Of a DNA stretch of 64,000 nt, positions 1-7,171 are shown piece after piece. This DNA is from Planctobacterium marinum (lineage in GTDB: Bacteria; Pseudomonadota; Gammaproteobacteria; Enterobacterales; Alteromonadaceae). The stretch is taken from NCBI RefSeq assembly GCF_020687805.1, contig NZ_JAJEWQ010000003.1, positions 485,736 through 549,735 on the forward strand, given 5' to 3'. The notes under the pieces were generated by a model. That model searched no databases, was not told where the DNA came from, and was given only the letters and a program-made list of their open reading frames with translations. Within the stretch, counting starts at the first letter, position 1; each line of letters starts with the position of its first letter. A program made the position numbers and the translations under genes.

Positions 1-2
1 TC

Positions 3-836
3 TGGAATAAAAGTTTGTCCAGCCAACATTATATCTGGTTTATCAAACTGCCACTGGATGAACGAGGCAATGTTATTACTGCACAGCGCGACCAGTTTCT
101 CAGCATAGTGGTTGAGGCCCTGGGCACGGAACTGTTAAACGACGACAGCGAAAAATCGCTACCCGATAATCCTTTTCTGTTTACCCCTAATCAGGCACAA
201 CTGGCTGACTTCAATAGTTTCGCAAAAAAAAGGCTGGGTCTGCCCCCCGGGCAATTTTATAACGATGCCAAAAACTATATCGCCCGGCCTGACTTGCATG
301 ACTGGCAAATCATTGCAGTTCAAGGTTTAAGTGACGTGGTGTTTAATCTCAATCTGGACCACAACGCCAAACACATCGAGCAAAACTTTGCCAGTTATGA
401 CCAGGTGGTTCAGCATTCATTGCTGGCATCAATGGAAAACACGGCATTGCCCGAAGCATTAAGCCAATTCTTGTTTCAGCAGCTAAAAGCCGCCAGGCCA
501 GAAGAAAAAATCTTTAATCACCTGCTGCGAGCGTTAACTCATTTTGATGGTTTAACAGAGCTTCGCGCTAACCTGAAGGTTATCCTGGAACAATCTCTGA
601 GTACTGCTGATACCCTGATTGTAATCGCCGGTCGCCACTGGCAGTTACTGGAAGATTACCCGTTTTTAACTGCGTACATGCAGGAAGCGGCCCGACTGGA
701 TTTACTGCCCGCCTTGTATTCCGACCTGGTACAAATTCCCGGACTCAGAGACATCATGCTGCAACGCCTCAGGGATCCTGAGCGCAGTGAGCTGCTGGCA
801 AAAGGTATAAATCAATTATTTGGACGTAGCAATTAA
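3..836 (+). CDS. DUF3549 family protein, 5' end cut by window edge
   Basis: The reading frame is open to the left edge of the window. The first usable start inside it is a TTG at 15, and the codons before it (from base 3) are sense codons, so the true start probably lies outside. About 277 codons are visible; DUF3549 proteins are usually about 340 residues, so roughly 60-70 N-terminal residues are missing. The sequence is soluble and rich in helix, with no signal peptide or membrane segment visible. Family and function: DUF3549 has no known function; I assign it from the overall sequence and from the next gene, since DUF3549 and DUF3301 genes are commonly adjacent in Vibrio, Shewanella and Alteromonas relatives. 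The stop codon overlaps the next start by one base (TAATG), which suggests translational coupling. Confidence 0.75.
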   Translation, partial: WNKSLSSQHYIWFIKLPLDERGNVITAQRDQFLSIVVEALGTELLNDDSEKSLPDNPFLFTPNQAQLADFNSFAKKRLGLPPGQFYNDAKNYIARPDLHDWQIIAVQGLSDVVFNLNLDHNAKHIEQNFASYDQVVQHSLLASMENTALPEALSQFLFQQLKAARPEEKIFNHLLRALTHFDGLTELRANLKVILEQSLSTADTLIVIAGRHWQLLEDYPFLTAYMQEAARLDLLPALYSDLVQIPGLRDIMLQRLRDPERSELLAKGINQLFGRSN

Positions 837-1144
837 TGATATCCCTTGTCGATATTCTGTTTATCTTAATTATTGTGGTTGTCATCGCGCAATTTTGGCG
901 GATAAGAGCCATCAGTGAAGCCGCCAATCGCTATCTGAGTAACTATTGTGAAAAACAAGGACTGCAGTTGATCAGTGTTGCCAGAGATAAAACCCGCTTC
1001 GGCCTGGTGCGTGGAAAGCCCGACTGGAAAACCCAATTTATTTTTGAGTTTTCCGGTAACGGAGAAGACAAATATCAGGGGATACTGGAAATGGAAGGGC
1101 TTCGCGCCTTGTCGGCCACAGTGCCTCCCTATCGCATGAATTAG
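836..1144 (+). CDS. DUF3301 domain protein, small membrane-anchored
   Basis: This 102-residue protein begins with a hydrophobic segment (about residues 3-20) typical of a single N-terminal membrane anchor. A short basic soluble part follows, with the aromatic and charged pattern of DUF3301 proteins. The ATG at 836 overlaps the TAA of the DUF3549 gene, so the pair is probably one operon. The function is unknown in the family. The gene ends 9 bp from the stop of the convergent acetyltransferase gene, and no clear terminator lies between them. Confidence 0.75.
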   Translation: MISLVDILFILIIVVVIAQFWRIRAISEAANRYLSNYCEKQGLQLISVARDKTRFGLVRGKPDWKTQFIFEFSGNGEDKYQGILEMEGLRALSATVPPYRMN

Positions 1145-1153
1145 CCCCGACGA

Positions 1154-1798
1154 CTATTGCCCGGGACGGTCTCTGAACATCAGATGTCCGCTGATATGAC
1201 CCACCTCAAGTTCTTTTACCAGGCGGTAGCCGGTGTCTTCAAAGAAGTGCATGTACTTAGGTAAGGTGGCATAGACAGCAACGCCGCTGCTGTTGGCATT
1301 GTCCAGCATAACCGACTCCACAGCTGACATCAGTAAATGACCCAGGCCGTGATGCTGTTCATCGGGATGAACACCAATAAACGACAATAAATGATAATGT
1401 TCTGCGGGCACATTCTGTTGAATTTTCTGGTCTTTTTCGATCATTTGTCTGGTAGAAAAAAAGCCTGCTGTTAACAACATTTTTAACCGCCAATGCCAAA
1501 AGCGCCCTGGCTCAAACGCCGAATCAGAATGAGTCAGGCAGGCAACCGCCAGCAACCGTTCTTTTTGAAATAACCCCACCATGGGTTGTTTTGCCATCCA
1601 GAACGCATTGAGCTCCTCCCGAATCGCTGAACGCAGGCGCTGTTCATAACCTTCTTTTTGAGCCTGAAAAATATCGATAAAAAGCGGATCATCATGATAG
1701 GCCTGATATAAGATAGAGCCTGCCACTTTGAGATCTTCCGCAGTCAGAAATACCGCTTTGATATTTTTATTGAGCGCCTGTGCTTCGCTGGTATTCAT
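1154..1798 (-). CDS. GNAT family N-acetyltransferase
   Basis: The protein carries the GNAT core in its C-terminal half: a beta-strand ending LSFIGVHPDEQHHGLGHLL gives the acetyl-CoA pyrophosphate-binding motif A (variant Q-x-x-G-x-G/L, here QHHGLG), followed by a helix and the strand VAVYATLP with a final F-x-x-x-G-Y motif (FFEDTGY). The frame is open to a start at 1846, but I place the start at the ATG at 1798 because an AGGAAA ribosome site lies about 6 bases upstream of it. The 16 extra residues of the longer form look like untranslated leader. The substrate cannot be told from sequence. It is a lone minus-strand gene convergent with the DUF3301 gene. Confidence 0.8.
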   Translation of the reverse strand: MNTSEAQALNKNIKAVFLTAEDLKVAGSILYQAYHDDPLFIDIFQAQKEGYEQRLRSAIREELNAFWMAKQPMVGLFQKERLLAVACLTHSDSAFEPGRFWHWRLKMLLTAGFFSTRQMIEKDQKIQQNVPAEHYHLLSFIGVHPDEQHHGLGHLLMSAVESVMLDNANSSGVAVYATLPKYMHFFEDTGYRLVKELEVGHISGHLMFRDRPGQ

Positions 1799-1922
1799 CA
1801 CATTTCCTGTTACCGGTTTATTTGAATGTACAATAAGACACAACATTTGTTAACAAAGCGTTAACAATAAATCACAGTTTCGGGCAGTGGTCTGACAAGT
1901 GGACGTGACGAGCCTCAATAAA

Positions 1923-1946
1923 GGAAAAAGCTGGCTAAGCCAGCTT
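1923..1946 (-). terminator. rho-independent terminator candidate for the DUF3192 lipoprotein gene
   Basis: Read on the minus strand, AAGCTGG and CCAGCTT form a 7-bp stem around a five-base loop, followed directly by TTTCC after the final TT of the stem. It lies about 100 bp after the stop of the lipoprotein gene at 2044 and before the acetyltransferase start at 1798. Confidence 0.5.
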
Positions 1947-1947
1947 G

Positions 1948-1979
1948 ATACCAGTGCCATTACATAATGGAACTGGTAT
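1948..1979. repeat. Long near-perfect inverted repeat (15-bp arms, 2-base loop)
   Basis: Arms at 1948-1962 and 1965-1979 (ATACCAGTGCCATTA and TAATGGAACTGGTAT) pair at 14 of 15 positions around the loop CA. It sits directly beside the terminator-like hairpin at 1928-1946. It could be part of a compound terminator, a processing hairpin or a REP-like element; a second copy was not seen in this window. Confidence 0.6.
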
Positions 1980-2043
1980 TGTGTCATCAGGGAGAGATGG
2001 GGGGGCACTACTCTCCCATCAAAACATGCGGATAACTAAATAA

Positions 2044-2412
2044 TCAGATTCGGTCTAATGCGGTTTCACCCCAACCTATCAGTAAACCGTTTTTGAACAC
2101 TAACGGTGTGCATTCGTCTTTGGTGGTTTTTCCGTCACCGTGCATGCGTTGTGTGCGATAGAACAATACGGTGAAAGTTTCACCATCACGACGTAATGTT
2201 TCATTAAAGTCCGGCACACCTAATCGCGACTTGACCTGTTCAGTACCCAGATCCAACTCAAGGTTAGCAATGGTTTTACGGTTTTTGTATTCGCGGTCTT
2301 CCCAATCGACGTTATGACCGTCCCAACCATCACCGTCCACTGAAATCACACAACCGCCTAGTCCAAAGGCTAAAGGGGCGGCAACAACCAGTGCTAATAA
2401 ATGCTTTTTCAT
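2044..2412 (-). CDS. DUF3192 family lipoprotein
   Basis: The chosen start at 2412 gives a 122-residue precursor, MKKHLLALVV..., with a GGAG ribosome site about 8 bases upstream; the frame extends 26 codons further up without a better site. A lipoprotein signal peptide ends in the lipobox LGGC with the lipidated cysteine at residue 21. Asp follows a few residues later (CVISVDGDG), which does not match the simple Asp+2 inner-membrane rule, so an outer-membrane location is likely. The rest matches DUF3192: VDWEDRE, a LGVPDF turn, FYRTQR and DECTPLVFKNG. The function is unknown. A second DUF3192 protein is encoded at 20226-20618 in this window. Confidence 0.8.
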   Translation of the reverse strand: MKKHLLALVVAAPLAFGLGGCVISVDGDGWDGHNVDWEDREYKNRKTIANLELDLGTEQVKSRLGVPDFNETLRRDGETFTVLFYRTQRMHGDGKTTKDECTPLVFKNGLLIGWGETALDRI

Positions 2413-2565
2413 TTTTATTTCTCCATTAAGGTGTGTTCTATTAACGCTGCAGTCACGGTATGTAGCGTCGCTTTTGAAACTGGAATTCAATATGCAGACC
2501 AGGTTTTCAAACCTTTGATTTATATAGAGTTATAGCTTGATTGTATGAATTTTGGCTTAATCAAA

Positions 2566-2614
2566 AGTGAATCAAATACCAAAACTTAGTGAATATCACC
2601 AAAAAAGAGTGAAT
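2566..2614. repeat. Three AGTGAAT direct repeats spaced about two helical turns
   Basis: AGTGAAT occurs at 2566-2572, 2588-2594 and 2608-2614, with centre spacings of 22 and 20 bp. The repeats lie in the AT-rich region between the end of nagP and the lipoprotein gene, about 150-200 bp upstream of the lipoprotein start. The spacing would place the copies on the same DNA face, as in an activator site, but a seven-base AT-rich word can recur by chance. Confidence 0.35.
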
Positions 2615-2625
2615 TTATTAATTAC

Positions 2626-2647
2626 AAAAAAGGCCGCTTATGCGGCC
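2626..2647 (-). terminator. rho-independent terminator of the nagKBAP operon
   Basis: On the minus strand the sequence reads GGCCGC-ATAA-GCGGCC followed by TTTTTT. The GC-only 6-bp stem and six-T tract begin 20 bp after the nagP stop codon at 2667, which is a textbook arrangement for the end of this operon. Confidence 0.85.
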
Positions 2648-2666
2648 ATTGTCGAATATGCGTGGC

Positions 2667-3989
2667 TTATCGCCATTGTCGAAGACGATATCCCACCAAT
2701 GCATAAAACAGGATAAACAGATAACAGGGCAGCATGATCACATAGGCGGACTGACTGTCCCAACTGTCTGACAGCAAACCATACCCCAAAGGCATTACCG
2801 CGCCGCCGGCAATCCCCATAATTAAGATTGCGGAGCCTTTCGAGGTCAGTTTACCTAACCCCGCCAACGCCAGTGGCCATAGTGCCGGCCAAACCATAGC
2901 ATTGGCCAAACCCAACAGTGCCACGCAGGTGATGACATCTGGTACGCCTTCAAAGCCTGCCCACGCCCATAGGAATGAAAAGTTTTGTTGTTCAACATCC
3001 GCGAATAAGATCATGGCCGTTAGCACTAATCCCAGTATGGCCGAAATCAACAATGCCTGTTGTTGCTTAAGAAACCTGGGGATCAATACCAGCCCTGCCA
3101 GGTAACCAGCTACCATACCAAACATGGTCAAAGAGGTCAGTGACGTGGCATTGGCGATCCCCAGTTTAGAACCGTACAGACCAATTGTATCACCGGCAAT
3201 AACCTCAACACCGACGTAGAAAAACAAAGCCACAGCCCCTAAAACCAATTGCGGATAGTGCAATACTGAATCGGTGCTTGTGCTGCTTTCTTCCTGGGCA
3301 TCATTAAGTGAAATTTCAGGCAAAGAAGACATCTTTAACCCGATAGCGAGCAATACCAATACCACTGCCATACCGATGTAAGGTGTCACCAGCCCGGTAG
3401 ACATCATTTCGATCTGTGACAAGCGGTCAGCTTCACTCATACTCTCCAGTGCAGAACTGGTGATGTGGGCAAAGTCACCCAATACCAAAGCGGTAAATAA
3501 TAGCGGAGCCAATACACCTGCCGCTTTATTCAACAAGCCCATAACAGCGATACGGGCAGCTGCACTTTCTTCCGGGCCGATTTTAACAATGTATGGATTG
3601 GAAGCGGTTTGCAAAATAGTCAGACCAGAGCCCATGATAAACTGCGCACCTAAAAACAGCGCAAACTCTCTGGAAAGTGCCGCCGGTACAAACAGTAACG
3701 CCCCTAGTGCAATCAACCCCAGACCGATCACCATGCCCATGCGGTAACCGGTTTTTTCCAACACCATGGCCATCGGTAAAGCCATGACGACGTAGGCCAC
3801 ATAGAAGCAAAAAGCCACCATCAGCGCCTGAGTCTCTGACAACTGACAGACCATTTGCAAAAAGGGGATCAGTGCTCCGTTTAACCAGGTTACAAAGCCA
3901 AACACAAAAAACAGGGTACCTATGATTAACATAGGGATAAGACTACTTTTTGTTTCTGGCATACTTTGAGTTTCACAATTACTGGTCAT
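2667..3989 (-). CDS. nagP: N-acetylglucosamine permease NagP (FucP-type MFS transporter)
   Basis: This 440-residue polytopic protein has about 12 membrane segments and the FucP/GluP sugar:proton symporter pattern, starting with the segment LFFVFGFVTWLNGALIPFL. A central hydrophilic loop after the sixth segment (around residues 215-245) separates the two halves. In Alteromonadales the FucP-type transporter in nag loci is the inner-membrane GlcNAc permease, which replaces the PTS, and this fits a pathway with a separate kinase. The start ATG has AGGAG seven bases upstream. The gene begins 2 bp after nagA and is the last of the nagK-nagB-nagA-nagP operon, followed by a terminator. Specificity for GlcNAc is inferred from context. 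Confidence 0.88.
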   Translation of the reverse strand: MTSNCETQSMPETKSSLIPMLIIGTLFFVFGFVTWLNGALIPFLQMVCQLSETQALMVAFCFYVAYVVMALPMAMVLEKTGYRMGMVIGLGLIALGALLFVPAALSREFALFLGAQFIMGSGLTILQTASNPYIVKIGPEESAAARIAVMGLLNKAAGVLAPLLFTALVLGDFAHITSSALESMSEADRLSQIEMMSTGLVTPYIGMAVVLVLLAIGLKMSSLPEISLNDAQEESSTSTDSVLHYPQLVLGAVALFFYVGVEVIAGDTIGLYGSKLGIANATSLTSLTMFGMVAGYLAGLVLIPRFLKQQQALLISAILGLVLTAMILFADVEQQNFSFLWAWAGFEGVPDVITCVALLGLANAMVWPALWPLALAGLGKLTSKGSAILIMGIAGGAVMPLGYGLLSDSWDSQSAYVIMLPCYLFILFYALVGYRLRQWR

Positions 3990-3991
3990 TT

Positions 3992-5134
3992 TTAGGCTCC
4001 TGCTCCGTTATATCTAATGTCGCCTGCTACAAACACTTTATCAATAGCAAGATCCTGATTGATTAAAATAAAATCGGCACGGTTTCCAGGTTTGATACTG
4101 CCAACGACATTATCAAGTCCAAGGTAACTGGCTGGCGTTTTTGCGGCCATAATAACGGCATCTTGCAATGACAACCCAAGATCTCGATGGGCATTCAATA
4201 CCGCCTGCCACATGTCCAGACAGGAGCCCGCAAGCGTGCCATCCGGCGTTGTCAGCTTATTGTTCTGGCGTCGAATGACACTATCAAAATACGGGAGTTC
4301 GTCAGACTGGCTGCCTACGTGTGCCATGGCATCGGTCACTAAAAATACCTTGTCAATGCCTTTGCAATCGATCGCGAATCGGCTGGCGGCAGGATGTACG
4401 TGGTAGTGATCCAGCACCAACCCGGCAAATGACGATTTGTCAGCCAATGCCGCGCCTACCATGCCAGGTGCACGAGATTGCAATGGTGACATTGCATTAT
4501 AAATGTGCGTGAATCCCGTCGCTCCGGCTTCCAGAGCAGCACAAGTTTGTTCATAAGTGGCATTGGAGTGACCCAGACACACGTGAATACCCTGCCCCAC
4601 CAAATCTTTAATAACGTCCGCAGAGACATTATCGGGTGCCAGTGTAACCAGAACTTTGCCAAGATCTTTGCGACAAAACAGCGTCAGCTCTCTATCTGAT
4701 ATGGACCGGATGAAGTGCTCAGGATGCACACCCTTCTTCTTTTGGTTTAAGAAGGGTCCTTCAAAATGCACCCCCAGCACTTCTTCCAATCCGCTATCCA
4801 GGGCCTCAGCGACGGCATCTGCACTGCTTTGCATCACCGAATATTGATCCGTTATCAGGGTGGGCAACATCGCCGTCGTGCCAAACTGCCGGTGAGCGGC
4901 CACCATCTGTTCAATGGTCTGTAATGTCGGTGACAGATTCAGTAACTGACCGCCACCGCCATTGACCTGTAAATCGAATAAACCTGGCAATAACGTACCT
5001 GTAAAATGTTCCGCCTGCTTTTGTTGTGCAGGCTCAATTGCCACAATTTTTCCCGCACTGATCGAAACCAACGGCTGTTGTATCCAACCGCTGTCGGTGA
5101 GTGCGTTGTCTACGGTAAACTGCCTGTCTGTCAT
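3992..5134 (-). CDS. nagA: N-acetylglucosamine-6-phosphate deacetylase
   Basis: NagA removes acetate from GlcNAc-6-phosphate, giving glucosamine-6-phosphate. Family marks are PGLFDLQVNGGGG near residue 50, HFEGPFLN around residue 125, the metal-site histidines in CLGHSNAT and HIYNAM, and VTDAMAH near the catalytic aspartate region. The length of 380 residues is normal for the family. The frame allows a TTG start at 5143, but the ATG at 5134 (MTDRQF) is preferred because AGGA lies about 9 bases upstream. It sits between the deaminase and the permease in a tight operon with spacings of 15 and 2 bp. Confidence 0.92.
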   Translation of the reverse strand: MTDRQFTVDNALTDSGWIQQPLVSISAGKIVAIEPAQQKQAEHFTGTLLPGLFDLQVNGGGGQLLNLSPTLQTIEQMVAAHRQFGTTAMLPTLITDQYSVMQSSADAVAEALDSGLEEVLGVHFEGPFLNQKKKGVHPEHFIRSISDRELTLFCRKDLGKVLVTLAPDNVSADVIKDLVGQGIHVCLGHSNATYEQTCAALEAGATGFTHIYNAMSPLQSRAPGMVGAALADKSSFAGLVLDHYHVHPAASRFAIDCKGIDKVFLVTDAMAHVGSQSDELPYFDSVIRRQNNKLTTPDGTLAGSCLDMWQAVLNAHRDLGLSLQDAVIMAAKTPASYLGLDNVVGSIKPGNRADFILINQDLAIDKVFVAGDIRYNGAGA

Positions 5135-5149
5135 CTGATACAATCCTGT

Positions 5150-6145
5150 TTAGTGAGTTTCCGTTACTTTTTTCAGCCCGGGAGGCGCATCAGGGTTCAT
5201 CCCCATAGTTTGTGCCACCTGTTCAACGTCAAGGTAAAAACGCAACATAACCAACAAAGGTAAAAGACGCGGTGACAAAGCGGAAGCATGGTGTGTCAAA
5301 GTCGCCATTCTCGCACCGCGATGACTGACATTGTTTACCTGCTCCTGATGCACCTGATGGGACTCATCCTGAATATCAACACTGATCACGGCAAGTTCGT
5401 TTTCTACCAGCGTCACCGGTCCGTGAATGAACTCAGCACTACTAAAAGCTTCAGCGTGAATACTACACACCTCTTTAAGTTTCAGCGCGATTTCTCTGGC
5501 AATAGCATAACCAAATCCTCGACCCAGTACGACACAGTGACGCAAGCCCCGTAAAAATTCGGATTTCAGTTGCCCCTGACCTTCACACACGTGACCCAAG
5601 GCTTCAGGTAGTTTGTGCAAATCATTGAGCAAGATCTCATCTTGCTTCCACACGGCTGTCAGATGTAACAAGGCAGACAGGGTTGCCAGATAACTTTTCG
5701 TGGCAGCCACGGCCAGCTCTTCTTCCGCTCTGACCGGCAACACCGCGTCGGCCATCGCGGCCAATGGTGAAAAACCGTCATTTACCAGTGCTACACAATA
5801 GGCGCCCGCCGCCTGGATTGCCCTGGTCTGATTCAGCAAATCAGGACTTTTACCAGACTGAGAAATGATAATTGCCAGCGTATTTTCCAGGGTTAAGGTT
5901 TTTTTGTATACCCCCCCTACCGACGGAGCCGCAAAACAAACGGGAATTCCCAATTCCACTTCAAATAAGTACTTTGCAAACACCCCGGCATGATCCGACG
6001 AGCCACGCCCTACCATCATGATCATCTTAATGTCCCTGGCTTTTATTTCCTGTACCAGGTTTTCAATAACAGGCTGGTTCGCTCGTATTTGATGCTGAAT
6101 GATTGCTGGTGTTGATAACGCTTCACGCGCCATGATACTGCTCAT
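5150..6145 (-). CDS. nagB-II: Glucosamine-6-phosphate deaminase, SIS-domain type NagB-II
   Basis: The 331-residue protein has two SIS phosphosugar-binding domains and resembles the isomerase half of GlmS without the glutaminase part. Visible motifs are GRGSSDHAG (residues about 47-55), SQSGKSPD, ATKSYLATL and SSAEFIHGP. In Shewanella-type GlcNAc pathways this protein replaces the classical NagB and converts glucosamine-6-phosphate to fructose-6-phosphate and ammonia. It lies 14 bp after nagK and 15 bp before nagA, so the operon supplies phosphorylation, deamination and deacetylation together. An in-frame ATG at 6133 is a possible alternative start. Confidence 0.9.
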   Translation of the reverse strand: MSSIMAREALSTPAIIQHQIRANQPVIENLVQEIKARDIKMIMMVGRGSSDHAGVFAKYLFEVELGIPVCFAAPSVGGVYKKTLTLENTLAIIISQSGKSPDLLNQTRAIQAAGAYCVALVNDGFSPLAAMADAVLPVRAEEELAVAATKSYLATLSALLHLTAVWKQDEILLNDLHKLPEALGHVCEGQGQLKSEFLRGLRHCVVLGRGFGYAIAREIALKLKEVCSIHAEAFSSAEFIHGPVTLVENELAVISVDIQDESHQVHQEQVNNVSHRGARMATLTHHASALSPRLLPLLVMLRFYLDVEQVAQTMGMNPDAPPGLKKVTETH

Positions 6146-6159
6146 AATAAGTGCTCTCT

Positions 6160-7092
6160 TTAAGTTTCAGAATAGGTGTTTGTGGTGTCTGAAGCCTGGC
6201 ATTGCTTCGACAGGTGCAAGGCTTGTTTGGCGTATAGAATCGCGCCGACTTCCGGATCGTTTAACGCCGGTGACAGACGCTGCTGCAGATCAGCCGACAA
6301 CTGCTGGGCAACCAGAGGAGATAACCCGCCAATCAGACTGAATCGGCAAGGGCCTTTGTCCAGTAATTTTAAACAGAGACTTTCAATATAGCCGACACCT
6401 TCCTGCAATAACTTTTTGGCTGCCGGTTCACCCAACTGCGCTTGTTTGAAGACCAGTGGCGCCAATACCGCAAACTCTTTGGGCATAGCATTGGCATAAC
6501 GGGTGATTAGATCAGATTCATCCTGGCAACCGGTCAGTGCCATCACGGCAGACGCCAGTTCACCTTTGGGTTGTAAACCATCAATCGCTTCCAGACAGTG
6601 CTGCATCGCTTTCAGGCCATACCAGGCTCCGCTGCCCTTATCACCCAATAAAAAGCCATGCCCTCCCAGCGCATAATTTTGCTGCTCGGCAATCACTAAT
6701 CCACAACTTCCGGTACCTATGATCACTACCCCGCCAGGCTCGCCTTTGTGTGCGCCAAGGCAGGCAATCTCTAAATCGGTGGTTAAATATACTCCGGCAA
6801 AGTCTACTTGCCATTGACTCAAAAACGCCTGCTTCAGGTGTTCAATATTCGCCCCGGCCAGCCCCAGGCCGGCAATGACCCGATGGTCATCCTTACTTTC
6901 CAGTCCCGCCTGCTCACGGGCCTGATAATAGGCAGTCATGACGGCATTTTGTGAGGCTTTCACTCCGCGCAACAAATTAGCAGCTCCGGATAATCCCTCT
7001 CCCAATGTTCTGCCCTGAGCATCTTGTAGGATGACACGGCACTTGCTGCCACCGCCATCAACACCCAAAAACAGAGTTTCTTCGGTAATCAA
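6160..7092 (-). CDS. nagK: N-acetylglucosamine kinase (BadF/BadG/BcrA/BcrD ATPase family)
   Basis: The protein phosphorylates imported GlcNAc at C6. It has the actin-like ATPase signature: phosphate-1 loop LGVDGGGSKCRV at residues 8-19, the middle strand GVVIIGTGSCG and the C-terminal adenosine motif FSLIGGLSPL. The start is a TTG at 7092, supported by AGGAGAG six bases upstream. It is the first gene of the nagKBAP operon, and a one-mismatch copy of the nag palindrome lies 47 bp upstream, so repression by the LacI-type regulator encoded at 12809 is expected. At 310 residues it has the normal family length. Confidence 0.9.
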   Translation of the reverse strand: MITEETLFLGVDGGGSKCRVILQDAQGRTLGEGLSGAANLLRGVKASQNAVMTAYYQAREQAGLESKDDHRVIAGLGLAGANIEHLKQAFLSQWQVDFAGVYLTTDLEIACLGAHKGEPGGVVIIGTGSCGLVIAEQQNYALGGHGFLLGDKGSGAWYGLKAMQHCLEAIDGLQPKGELASAVMALTGCQDESDLITRYANAMPKEFAVLAPLVFKQAQLGEPAAKKLLQEGVGYIESLCLKLLDKGPCRFSLIGGLSPLVAQQLSADLQQRLSPALNDPEVGAILYAKQALHLSKQCQASDTTNTYSET

Positions 7093-7139
7093 TTTTTCTC
7101 TCCTGCTGCTGTTTATCGCTTAGATAGCGCACACAAACA

Positions 7140-7153
7140 TGACAACGCTGTCA
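7140..7153. promoter_or_regulatory. Predicted NagR operator upstream of nagK
   Basis: TGACAACGCTGTCA is a near-perfect 14-bp palindrome that differs by one base from the perfect copies at 12587 and 12664. It lies 47 bp upstream of the nagK TTG start, between hex and the nag operon, where a LacI-family repressor would act. The central CG and two-fold symmetry are typical of LacI-family sites. Confidence 0.75.
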
Positions 7154-7171
7154 TTTTTGGTCATGAAAACA

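Noticed and set aside
1222-1231. GGCGGTAGCC, resembling the ops element of polysaccharide operons
   Set aside because: It lies inside the acetyltransferase coding region, far from the glycan operons; no ops or JUMPstart-like sequence was seen upstream of ugd or the flippase genes.
3460-3747. Plus-strand frames of 95 codons or fewer within nagP and similar frames in nagA, hex and the receptor gene
   Set aside because: All are fully antisense to well supported genes and lack ribosome sites or family features.
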